From the NCBI GenBank assembly GCA_947505565.1, contig CANNLB010000198.1, positions 1 through 6,073 of the forward strand: DNA of 6,073 nt, read 5' to 3'. The translations under genes were made by a program, and so were the position numbers. The notes under the pieces are model-generated. The model did not search any database and was not told the DNA's origin. It saw nothing but the letters and a program-made list of their open reading frames with translations. How positions within the stretch are numbered: the first letter of the stretch is position 1; every line of letters starts with the position of its first letter. Below, piece by piece: positions 1 through 6,073 of the stretch. This DNA is from Acidobacteriota bacterium. GTDB lineage: Bacteria; Acidobacteriota; Terriglobia; Bryobacterales; Bryobacteraceae.

Positions 1-674
1 GGCTGAATGAAGGCCACGGTCTGCTGCGGGTTGTTGATGGGGATCGAGGTCGTCGAGGTCGCCGAAACGAACATCACGATCTGGGTCGGGATCAAGGTCG
101 AGCTCACACCAAGCTGGTTGGCGTTGGCGCGAACGTTGGTGATGCGGATGATACGGGTGCTGGTGGTGCCAGGAGGATCAATCGGCACACCGAGCCACAC
201 GATCTGGTTCGCACCAGACTGACGGCCCTGGAACACGTTCGCAGGGAGCGTGTTTTTGGCGTCGCCAGCGAGGTAGTTGACGCCGCCAGCGGCGCCAACA
301 CCGACCATCGGGCATCCGCCGTTGGTGGTGCAATAACGCAGGTTGCCGGCGGTGGAATTGGTACCAGCCGGTTCGTCGACCATCAACAGCGCTTCGCTGA
401 AGGGGTCATTGAGCAAACGTGAAGTCACGTTGGTGTTCAAAAAAATCTGGAAATTGACTTGGGGAACGGCCGCGTCAACCGCGGTCGGGGTTCCACCGGT
501 ACAATTCAAGATCAAATCACCAACGAGCTCCGTGAGCCCTTCCGCGCGAACGATCGGCGGAACGCCAGCGTTTGAGTTACAGCTAAACGCGGGCTGGGCA
601 TTGGCGGAAGCCGCCGCGCCAAACATGAGCGCGGTAACGGCCAATACGGGGAACAAATTACGGAAATTTGCCAT
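1..674 (-). CDS. Secreted protein of unknown function, 3'-truncated by window edge
   Basis: The first 224 residues are visible and no stop is reached before the left edge, so the C-terminus is missing. The N-terminus is a clear Sec signal peptide: R5, a hydrophobic core around residues 7-22, and an ANA|Q cleavage site after A26. The mature part is rich in Thr, Asn, Val and Ala, as in beta-rich surface proteins. It has four cysteines (C32, C58, C115, C121) that could form two disulfides. Stretches such as VRAEGLTELVGD, NTNVTSRLL and EALLMVDEP resemble a secreted family I recall from Acidobacteriota, but I know no function or name for it. The start is set by GAAGGAG six bases upstream. Five of eight Arg codons are CGT and Asn is mostly AAC, which together with the promoter suggests strong expression. 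It is co-oriented with the large upstream gene but 380 nt away, so probably a separate transcription unit. A surface or matrix role is inference only. Confidence 0.88.
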   Translation of the reverse strand, partial: MANFRNLFPVLAVTALMFGAAASANAQPAFSCNSNAGVPPIVRAEGLTELVGDLILNCTGGTPTAVDAAVPQVNFQIFLNTNVTSRLLNDPFSEALLMVDEPAGTNSTAGNLRYCTTNGGCPMVGVGAAGGVNYLAGDAKNTLPANVFQGRQSGANQIVWLGVPIDPPGTTSTRIIRITNVRANANQLGVSSTLIPTQIVMFVSATSTTSIPINNPQQTVAFIQ

Positions 675-892
675 TTCCTTCTCCTTCGGGAATTGAATAA
701 TAGGTTTGATGAGGGACTACCTTTTTACCGCTTTGACTTGGTCTCGAGGAACTCGTCCAGCACGCGAAGACTATCAAAGTCTGCTTGCGAGGGACGGCTA
801 CTTGCGAGCCAAGTTGATATTTTGTATTTTTGATTCGTACGTACTCGCGGCCCCGTAAACGGAAAACCGCCTAACCCTGAGCCGACGCAGTC
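675..892 (-). promoter_or_regulatory. Long predicted 5' leader with several small inverted repeats
   Basis: This is the stretch between the predicted transcription start and the secreted-protein gene. Read as minus-strand RNA it contains: a nested hairpin at 870-847 (GCGG/CCGC around CCG-TTTA-CGG); GGCT/AGCC at 810-796 with a 7-nt loop, which competes with CTTG/CAAG at 813-801; GACT/AGTC at 781-769; and CGAG/CTCG at 755-745. A longer-range pair, CTTTGA (779-774) with TCAAAG (736-731), would enclose the last hairpin and exclude the GACT/AGTC one. The part at about 811-836 is AT-rich. I recognise no known riboswitch class; in particular, the conserved c-di-GMP-I core is absent. The stems are short, so function is not shown. 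It may simply be an untranslated leader. Confidence 0.3.
681..687 (-). promoter_or_regulatory. Ribosome binding site of the left-hand secreted protein
   Basis: Read on the minus strand, GAAGGAG is followed by six bases (AAGGAA) and then ATG at 674-672. This is a near-ideal Shine-Dalgarno sequence and spacing, and it fixes the start codon. The strong site contrasts with the large gene upstream, which has none. Confidence 0.85.
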
Positions 893-894
893 CT

Positions 895-999
895 TTATTT
901 TTTAACATTCCCACACGCGCAAGTCAAGAGCTTAGTTTCCAAAGACTTGCGGCGAATAGGCGACTGTACGCCCCACTTACGGAGCAGGTTGAGGGCCAT
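895..999 (-). other. Doubtful 34-codon ORF upstream of the leader, perhaps a relic
   Basis: A short frame runs from ATG at 999 to TAA at 897-895 and encodes a basic peptide beginning MALNLLRKWG and ending TCACGNVKK. The frame stays open upstream to about the end of the large gene, without another good start. No Shine-Dalgarno sequence precedes the ATG (bases just before it are CCCAGA). The ALNLLR start is reminiscent of C-terminal tails of some transposases, so this could be a relic of an insertion element, but the resemblance is only six residues. The frame overlaps the candidate promoter, and its stop falls just past the -10. I do not consider it a demonstrated gene. Confidence 0.15.
899..927 (-). 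promoter_or_regulatory. Candidate sigma70-type promoter for the left-hand secreted protein
   Basis: On the minus strand, TTGACT (927-922, five of six matches to TTGACA) is followed by a 17-base spacer and TAAAAA (904-899, four of six matches to TATAAT). The predicted transcript would start near 892, leaving a leader of about 218 nt before the ATG at 674. The -10 lies in an AT-rich patch within otherwise GC-rich DNA. No transcription start has been measured, and matches this good can occur by chance. It is the best promoter I found in the gap. Confidence 0.55.
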
Positions 1000-1054
1000 T
1001 CTGGGAGACGAGGCGAGCGCAGCGTGTACGCGAAGGCGATGAACGGTCTTAACC

Positions 1055-4000
1055 CTATTGGATTGAAACAGTTAACGGGGTGGCGACGACACCGGCCTGG
1101 CGCAGTTCGAGGGTGTGGAAGAGGCCCGGGGGCATATCGACGGGTAGGTTTACGTTGAGCTGATAGAGTCCAATGTATCCAGGGGCGAGTCCACTGTACC
1201 CAACGGGGACTTCGAGATTGCTGATGCGGGCGGAGACGGGACGGGTGGTGCGGCTCAGATTTCCCTGTAGTTGGACGGCTCCGAAGCCGGTTCCGTAGAG
1301 AACGATGACAGATCCGCGGGCGGCAGGTTGGGTGGGGTTGTTGAGAGTGCCGTTCGTGTTGACGACGGCCATTTGCGATTCTGAGAGGCGGAAGATAGCG
1401 GGGGCGACGTCGCGAACGTCGACGCGGACTTCAGCGGAGCCGAAGATGGACTGGAGCGAGAGGGGATAGGAGCCCGGGAGGAGATCGAGCGGTAGGGCGA
1501 GGTTGATTTGGAACGGGCTGGAGAAGAGGATCTGGGCGGGTCGGCCGCCGATTTCAGCGGTGGTGGGCGCGCCTTCGCGACCGAGTCCGAGGCCGAAGAT
1601 GCTGACGAGGGCACCGGGGGCGAGTTCGGAGGTGAAGCTGGCACCATTCAGGACGGCGGTCGAGAGGAAGGTGGTTTCGAGAGGGCCCGGTTCCCATTGG
1701 AGGCCTGGGCGGGCGACGCGGAAGGAGCCGGTGTTTTGGCCTTCGAGTAGGTAGCGGGCACCGATGGTACCGAGGTCAGAGAGGGTGGCGCGATAGCGGC
1801 TGGGGGCGGCGAGGTCGAGTTGGTAGTTGGGTTGTGCGCCGTCACAGGAGCGGAAATTCGTGAGGTTGCCGCCGCGTTGGATGGCGAAGGTGGCGCCGCA
1901 GACGCCGGAGGGAGCGGCGATGGCGATATTCGCGGTTTCGGCAATGACGAGGAAGCCGACGTTGGCGGGGGTGCGCGGTTCCAGGCGCACGAGTCCGACG
2001 ATGCGTCCTTTATATGAGGTATTGCCGACCTGGAAACCGTTTTGATAATCAGCGAGGCTGGTGCGACTGAAGGTGGGGCTGGGATCCATGATCTGGATGT
2101 TGCCCGCGGTGGTGATGCCGGTGGCGACGACGGCGTGGGAGGCTCCGCCTTCAAGGGCGAGGCTGACGAGGACGGGGCCGGTGGCGACGGAATCGCGGAG
2201 GACTTGCTCGGTGGGAGGGAGGGCGAGAATTTCGAGGCCTCCGGAGACGAAACCGCCGAGGCGCCAGAGGTTAGCCATGCCGTTTTCGAGGAAACCGTCA
2301 CAGATTTGGACGGCTTGGGAGTCAAAGAGGCAGAAACTGCGGAGGTAGGCGTCGAGGGTGGCGGGGCTGGCGGGGGGCCCGGAGGCAGGGACTTCGCCGC
2401 GATCCTGGTGATATTTAATGATGGCGGCGGCGGAGGCGACGAAGGGGTTGCCGGGATCGGTGACGCGGGGGAAGGAGGTGAGTCCGCCGCCGGTGGTGCG
2501 GGCTTGGAACGTGACGACTTGGCGGAGGGCTTCGGCGGTGACGAGGGCGATGCCTTCGGCCGAGGGGAGTCGAAGGGTGACTTCGGCTTCGCCGTTACTA
2601 TCGGTGGCGGCCGCGGCGCGCGAGAGGACAGCGCCTTGTGAGGCGGTGAAGGCTACGGCGACGCCGGCGAGAGGATTGCTGGCTTCGTCGCGGAGTTGGA
2701 TGCGGAGGGGGATGGGGAGGAGAGAGCCGGGGGCACCAGCCTGGGCATCGCCGCGGGCTTTAGTGAGGCGGGGGCGGGCGTCGGCGAGGGCGCGAACGGT
2801 GTACGTGGCTTGGGCGGAGCGGGTGGTACCGGGTTCGTCGGCGATGACAGTGACGGTGCCAGACGGCGCGTTGGTGGGCACGAGGGTGTCCCAGGCGTAG
2901 GCTCCGTTAGGCGCTTGCACGAAGAAATCCGGTTGGCCGGAGAGGCGGACGCGGAGGCGGGTATTGTCACCGAAGCCACCGACGGCGAGGCGGACACGGC
3001 TACCGACGATGACGGTGGCCGGGGTGGCAGTGAGGGAGGGGCGGCGAGGGGTTTGGACCAGGGTGGCTTCGGTGGCGCCGGGTGGGAGTTCGAGATAACC
3101 TCCTTCAAAATCCTGACGGCGGCGGCCGGAGACGACGAATTCGTCATTTAAAGGCGCTCCGAGGGACCCATTGGCGGCGGTGAGTTCGAGATATTTGGCA
3201 TAGATCACTCCACCGACGAAGTTTACTCGGCCGGCGACGGGGACGCTGTAGAAGGCTCCGCCGCGAAAGGTTTGTTGGGTTCCGCCGGTGGCGGCAAAGG
3301 TAAAAAATGACGTGACATCGGAGACGGGGGAGCCGGCGGTGCCGGTTTCGAGGCCGAGAGTTTGCCATTTGGTGAAGATGGGGCCGGATACGAGGCGAAC
3401 GGGTCCGCCGGCGAGGGTCCCATTTTCGAAGGTTTGGCGTCCCCCGGCGGTGGGATCGGAGAGGGGGTAGCCGAGGCCGCCGGCGGGTCCGCCGAAATCT
3501 TCGTAGCGGGAGAGGAGGGGGCCGGAGAGGAGATAGGCTTGGGGAACACGATCGGGAAGCGCGAGAAGGATGCGGGTTCCGGCGGTGGTCGAAAATTCCT
3601 GGGTATTGCCGTTGCCGACGCGGCGGACGGGGTTAGGGCTGGGGAGATTGAGGGCGAGGCGATTGCGGGTGACGGCGTCCTGGAAGGCCTGGGTGGCGGA
3701 GGCGCTGGGGGCGCCTTCGCCGACTTGGCAGCAGGTGGTTTGGACGAAGACTTGGATGGGGGCGCTGATGCGGCCTTCGGTGGTGGCGGTGATGGTGGCG
3801 ACGCCTCCGCCGACGGCTTTGAGGGTGGCGGTTCTACCGGAGGTTTGGATGGAAATGACGCGGCCGTTGGTGGTGGTCCAGGCGACGGGCCGATCGAGGA
3901 GGTCGTCGCCGGTGGCAGAACGGGGGATGGCGGTGATTTGGTAGGTTTCGTTGAGTTTGAGGCGGAGGGTGGTAATGTTGGCGCTGAGGCCGATGTTGTT

Positions 4001-4849
4001 GACGGGAAGCCGGACGGCAATGTTACCGCTTGAGTCGAAGTCGAGGGAGCCGTTTTCGAAACTTTGTCGAAAGCGGTTGGCGCCGAGGGAGACGACGGCA
4101 GCGATGGGGAGGCCGAGGAAGCCGGTGGGGCCGCCGTTGTTCAAGTAGGTCTGACTGACGGGCGGGGCGACGACGATTTGGCGGCCGTTCAAGGTGCCAG
4201 AGGTGATATTGAAAATGAAGCCGTTTTGGAACGATTGGAAGGTGTAGGCGTTAGCGGTGGGGGTGGTGGCGGTGGTTTCAGCGGAGGAAGCGGCGCCGAG
4301 GACGGTGATGCCGCCGGAGTTTTGCCAGAGTGTGAAGTAGGGATCGCGAACGGTGAAATTCTGCAGGCCGTTGGCGAGAGCGGAGGCGTAGGAGAAGAGG
4401 GCGTACTTACGATCGAAGAGCTGCCAGTAGCAGGTTCCGGCGGCGGTGTTGGTGCACTGGGCGGTATCCATGGCGGGATAGCCGGCGGTGGTGACGCCAA
4501 CGGCGGAGTAGTTGGCGTAGAGGAGGGAGAGGATTTGATAGACGCCGGTTTGTTCGTCGATGATGGCGGTGGAGGTATTAGCCTTGACGAGGGCGAGGCG
4601 CCCGCCGGAGCCGGAGAGGGGATTGAACTCCTGGATGAGGCCGGTGGAGCCGTATCGGCGGACGTCGGCGACGGGAGGGGTAGCGACGACGTTCGAGAAA
4701 TTACTGCGATAGAAGGCGTTGACGAATTGCTGACGGATGACAGAATCGATGCTCCCGCTCCCGACGTCGACCCCGGTGCCTTGAGAGAAAACCGGGCAAG
4801 AGGCGAGTAGGCACAAGGCTAACGCAGGGTAACGTGAAGAAACATTCAT
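1055..4849 (-). CDS. Large exported mosaic protein: LGFP-like repeats, Ig-like domains, C39-like domain, TIGR03437 C-terminus
   Basis: The protein has 1264 residues and an export signal at 1-22. VFS|Q allows signal peptidase I cleavage, but LASC at 15-18 also fits a lipobox. Six LGFP-like units (G-LG-P and F-NG motifs) form two triplets, about residues 101-277 and 436-590. An Ig-like Big_2-type domain (286-371) separates them. Next come an Ig-like segment (604-687) and a Big_1-like domain (693-785). Residues 791-958 resemble C39 peptidases: SHAVVATG supplies His905 and IQIMDPSP supplies Asp922, but the expected N-terminal Cys appears to be Pro802. A linker (959-1061) carries C984 and C1002, which may pair. 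Residues 1062-1264 match the Solibacter C-terminal domain (TIGR03437). Such architecture suggests a cell-surface or extracellular binding protein; ligand and function are unknown. ATG at 4849 is chosen because it begins the signal peptide, although no Shine-Dalgarno sequence precedes it. It lies 69 nt after the secretin gene and may be co-transcribed with it. Confidence 0.92.
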   Translation of the reverse strand: MNVSSRYPALALCLLASCPVFSQGTGVDVGSGSIDSVIRQQFVNAFYRSNFSNVVATPPVADVRRYGSTGLIQEFNPLSGSGGRLALVKANTSTAIIDEQTGVYQILSLLYANYSAVGVTTAGYPAMDTAQCTNTAAGTCYWQLFDRKYALFSYASALANGLQNFTVRDPYFTLWQNSGGITVLGAASSAETTATTPTANAYTFQSFQNGFIFNITSGTLNGRQIVVAPPVSQTYLNNGGPTGFLGLPIAAVVSLGANRFRQSFENGSLDFDSSGNIAVRLPVNNIGLSANITTLRLKLNETYQITAIPRSATGDDLLDRPVAWTTTNGRVISIQTSGRTATLKAVGGGVATITATTEGRISAPIQVFVQTTCCQVGEGAPSASATQAFQDAVTRNRLALNLPSPNPVRRVGNGNTQEFSTTAGTRILLALPDRVPQAYLLSGPLLSRYEDFGGPAGGLGYPLSDPTAGGRQTFENGTLAGGPVRLVSGPIFTKWQTLGLETGTAGSPVSDVTSFFTFAATGGTQQTFRGGAFYSVPVAGRVNFVGGVIYAKYLELTAANGSLGAPLNDEFVVSGRRRQDFEGGYLELPPGATEATLVQTPRRPSLTATPATVIVGSRVRLAVGGFGDNTRLRVRLSGQPDFFVQAPNGAYAWDTLVPTNAPSGTVTVIADEPGTTRSAQATYTVRALADARPRLTKARGDAQAGAPGSLLPIPLRIQLRDEASNPLAGVAVAFTASQGAVLSRAAAATDSNGEAEVTLRLPSAEGIALVTAEALRQVVTFQARTTGGGLTSFPRVTDPGNPFVASAAAIIKYHQDRGEVPASGPPASPATLDAYLRSFCLFDSQAVQICDGFLENGMANLWRLGGFVSGGLEILALPPTEQVLRDSVATGPVLVSLALEGGASHAVVATGITTAGNIQIMDPSPTFSRTSLADYQNGFQVGNTSYKGRIVGLVRLEPRTPANVGFLVIAETANIAIAAPSGVCGATFAIQRGGNLTNFRSCDGAQPNYQLDLAAPSRYRATLSDLGTIGARYLLEGQNTGSFRVARPGLQWEPGPLETTFLSTAVLNGASFTSELAPGALVSIFGLGLGREGAPTTAEIGGRPAQILFSSPFQINLALPLDLLPGSYPLSLQSIFGSAEVRVDVRDVAPAIFRLSESQMAVVNTNGTLNNPTQPAARGSVIVLYGTGFGAVQLQGNLSRTTRPVSARISNLEVPVGYSGLAPGYIGLYQLNVNLPVDMPPGLFHTLELRQAGVVATPLTVSIQ

Positions 4850-4855
4850 ATGGGT

Positions 4856-4890
4856 GCGGGGTTAGAGCAGGTCGATCGATTCTAACCCGC
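4856..4890 (-). promoter_or_regulatory. Strong bulged hairpin between gspD and the large exported protein gene
   Basis: The arms GCGGGTTAGA (4890-4881) and TCTAACCCCGC (4866-4856) pair over ten base pairs with a single bulged C, around a 14-nt loop containing the palindrome TCGATCGA. The structure starts 28 nt after the gspD stop and ends 6 nt before the ATG of the next gene. No U-run follows it, so it is not a standard intrinsic terminator. It could block ribosome access, protect or process a joint transcript, or be an operator for a DNA-binding protein. Which of these applies cannot be told from sequence. Confidence 0.5.
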
Positions 4891-4918
4891 GCGAGCCCAT
4901 CAAGTTTCGTTAAGGATG

Positions 4919-6073
4919 TTATTCCTTGATCAACTTCCTCATTCGGCGCATGCGGCCTTTGAGTTCTTCGCTGGCTTCGGTGATCTCTTTGGTGTCGTAA
5001 ATGACGCGGGGAGTCATGAAGATGATGAGTTCGGTGCGTTCCTTACTAAAGGATTTGCTGCCGAAGCCCCAGCCGAGGATGGGGATGCGATGAAGGACGG
5101 GGATACCGGCCGAGGCTTGGGTATTGGTTTCGTTGATGATGCCACCGATGGCGATGGTGTCGCCGTCTTCGAGGGTGACTTGGGTGTTGATGGTTCGTTT
5201 GGAGAAGGAAGGAGAGTTGATGGCTCCGGCGGCGGGGGCTTGGGGGGAGCTGACTTCCTGGTTAATGATGAGGGTGACGATGCCGCTGGGGTTCACGCGG
5301 GCGGTGACGGCAAGGGTGACGCCACTGCTGCGGTTGGAGATGTTGTTGGCGAACAGGGAACTGCCGCCACTTTGGACTCCGGTAGCGGCCGAGGCTGTAA
5401 GGGTAGGCACCTCGGTACCTACGTTGATGCTGGCGGCGATGGAATCGGTAGCGATGATGCTGGGGGCGGAGATGACGCGGGTTCGATTTTCATTCTCGGT
5501 GGAGGTGAGGAAGGCGAGGAGTTCTCGGCTTTGGCCGACGAGGGCTCCAGCGGAGAGGTTGATCGAGGCGTTGGCGAGAGAGCCGAGAAAATCTCTGGAG
5601 CCGCCTTGTTTGGTGCCGCCGCCGGTGACCTCACGTTTTTGGAGGAAGGCGGCGATGCCGTTGGCGAAGGCGCCGGTAAGGGTGACTTCATAAATTTTTG
5701 CTTCGATGAGAACCTGGCGAGGAGCGACATCGATTTCGCGGAGGATCTTTAGGATGCCTTCGTATGCGGCCGGTGTACCTTGAATGATGAGCGTGTTGTC
5801 CATTGGATTGGGGATAACGCGGGGAGCATTACCACCGACACCACCACCGTTGGGACCGGCACCGAGGTACGACCCGGTCTGATCGACAGCACCACCGGCA
5901 CCGACCATGCCGGCGGCTTGCTGGGAGTTAACGGGCATTTGTTGGGTAATCCCGGAACCCATGCCGATCATGCCGGAGGCTTGGCCGTAGCCATAGGCTC
6001 CGCCGAAGCCGCCTCCGCCCATGCCCATGCCTCCGCCCATGCCCATACCGCCGCCCATGCCCATGCCTCCGCC
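4919..6073 (-). CDS. gspD: Type II secretion secretin GspD, C-terminal part (5' end beyond window)
   Basis: The 384 visible residues are the C-terminal half of an outer-membrane secretin, the multimeric pore through which folded exoproteins leave the periplasm. Numbered from the window edge, residues 1 to about 82 are a Gly/Met/Gln-rich linker. About 85-116 (RVIPNPMDNTLIIQGT and onward) is the end of an N3-type secretin_N domain. From about 118 (QVLIEAKIYEVTLT) the secretin C-domain runs to about 359 with its hallmarks: VPTLTAS near the gate, VTLEDGDTIAIGGIINE, the GIPVLHRIPILGWGFG turn and the closing RTELIIFMTPRVI strand. A basic helix, RMRRMRKLIKE, ends the protein and might be a pilotin-binding or S-domain-like tail. 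The signal peptide and N0-N2 domains should lie to the right. A type IV pilus PilQ is the main alternative; the Gly-rich insert before the N3 half and the C-terminal pattern favour GspD. No other type II secretion gene is visible. Confidence 0.9.
   Translation of the reverse strand, partial: GGGMGMGGGMGMGGGMGMGGGGFGGAYGYGQASGMIGMGSGITQQMPVNSQQAAGMVGAGGAVDQTGSYLGAGPNGGGVGGNAPRVIPNPMDNTLIIQGTPAAYEGILKILREIDVAPRQVLIEAKIYEVTLTGAFANGIAAFLQKREVTGGGTKQGGSRDFLGSLANASINLSAGALVGQSRELLAFLTSTENENRTRVISAPSIIATDSIAASINVGTEVPTLTASAATGVQSGGSSLFANNISNRSSGVTLAVTARVNPSGIVTLIINQEVSSPQAPAAGAINSPSFSKRTINTQVTLEDGDTIAIGGIINETNTQASAGIPVLHRIPILGWGFGSKSFSKERTELIIFMTPRVIYDTKEITEASEELKGRMRRMRKLIKE
6011..6073 (-). repeat. 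18-bp in-frame tandem repeat encoding MGMGGG units
   Basis: Three full copies of an 18-base unit (plus strand GCCTCCGCCCATGCCCAT, at 6011-6028, 6029-6046 and 6047-6064) and a half copy to the window edge encode repeated Met-Gly-Met-Gly-Gly-Gly in the secretin linker. The third copy differs at two bases (ACCGCC for GCCTCC). The array may continue beyond the edge. Exact in-frame repeats of this kind can change copy number by slippage without shifting the frame. Confidence 0.9.

Noticed and set aside
343..696. 117-codon plus-strand frame opposite the left gene
   Set aside because: It runs antisense to a minus-strand gene with a signal peptide and a perfect ribosome site, and has no good ribosome site of its own.
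690..712. TATTAT (minus strand) as the -10 of a closer promoter for the left gene
   Set aside because: The hexamer matches the -10 consensus well, but the bases 17 upstream (AAAAGG) are not a -35. The TTGACT/TAAAAA pair farther up is better, though a start near 690 is not excluded.
837..844. Palindrome GTACGTAC as an operator
   Set aside because: It is only 8 bp, the flanks do not extend it, and no second copy was seen.
928..1054. Intrinsic terminator after the large gene
   Set aside because: I found no GC-rich hairpin followed by a T-run on the minus strand here, so the end of that transcript is unknown.
2042..4810. Several plus-strand frames of 150-250 codons (at 2042-2641, 3362-4033 and 4064-4810) opposite the large gene
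   Set aside because: All give low-complexity Gly/Ala/Glu products and overlap one uninterrupted minus-strand gene with recognisable domains. They are shadows.
4856..4890. Hairpin as a rho-independent terminator of gspD
   Set aside because: The stem is strong but no U-tract follows on the minus strand, so it is listed as a regulatory or processing hairpin instead.
4916..5752. 278-codon open frame on the plus strand opposite gspD
   Set aside because: Its product is a Gly/Asp/Glu-rich string with no domain pattern, as expected from the antisense of GC-rich coding DNA. The minus-strand secretin motifs are unmistakable.

Overview
All three supportable genes lie on the minus strand and read right to left. 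The window looks like chromosomal DNA from an Acidobacteriota member close to Solibacter/Bryobacter. The main clue is the C-terminal ~200 residues of the large central protein, which match the Solibacter C-terminal domain (TIGR03437), a paralogous domain expanded in that lineage. GC-rich coding with C-ending codons fits. These are recognitions from memory; no search was run.

Layout from right to left. (1) 6073-4919: C-terminal 384 residues of a secretin, best read as GspD of a type II secretion system. It enters from the right edge inside a Gly/Met-rich linker encoded by an 18-bp tandem repeat. (2) 4918-4850: a 69-nt gap holding a strong bulged hairpin and no Shine-Dalgarno sequence for the next gene. 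(3) 4849-1055: a 1264-residue exported mosaic protein. It has a signal peptide, two groups of three LGFP-like repeats around an Ig-like domain, a second Ig-like segment, a Big_1-like domain, a C39-peptidase-like domain that seems to lack its cysteine, and the TIGR03437 domain. (4) 1054-675: a 380-nt intergenic region with a good sigma70-type promoter and a predicted ~218-nt leader containing several small inverted repeats. A 34-codon ORF just upstream of the leader is doubtful. (5) 674-1: the first 224 residues of a secreted protein of unknown function with an excellent ribosome binding site. It runs off the left edge.

The theme is export and the cell surface: an outer-membrane secretion pore followed by two proteins with export signals. 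That the large protein uses this secretin is inference from gene order. gspD and the large gene could be co-transcribed. The left gene has its own promoter and shows features of strong expression.

The long plus-strand reading frames are antisense shadows of these genes. I saw no tRNA, rRNA, CRISPR array, complete insertion sequence or phage gene.
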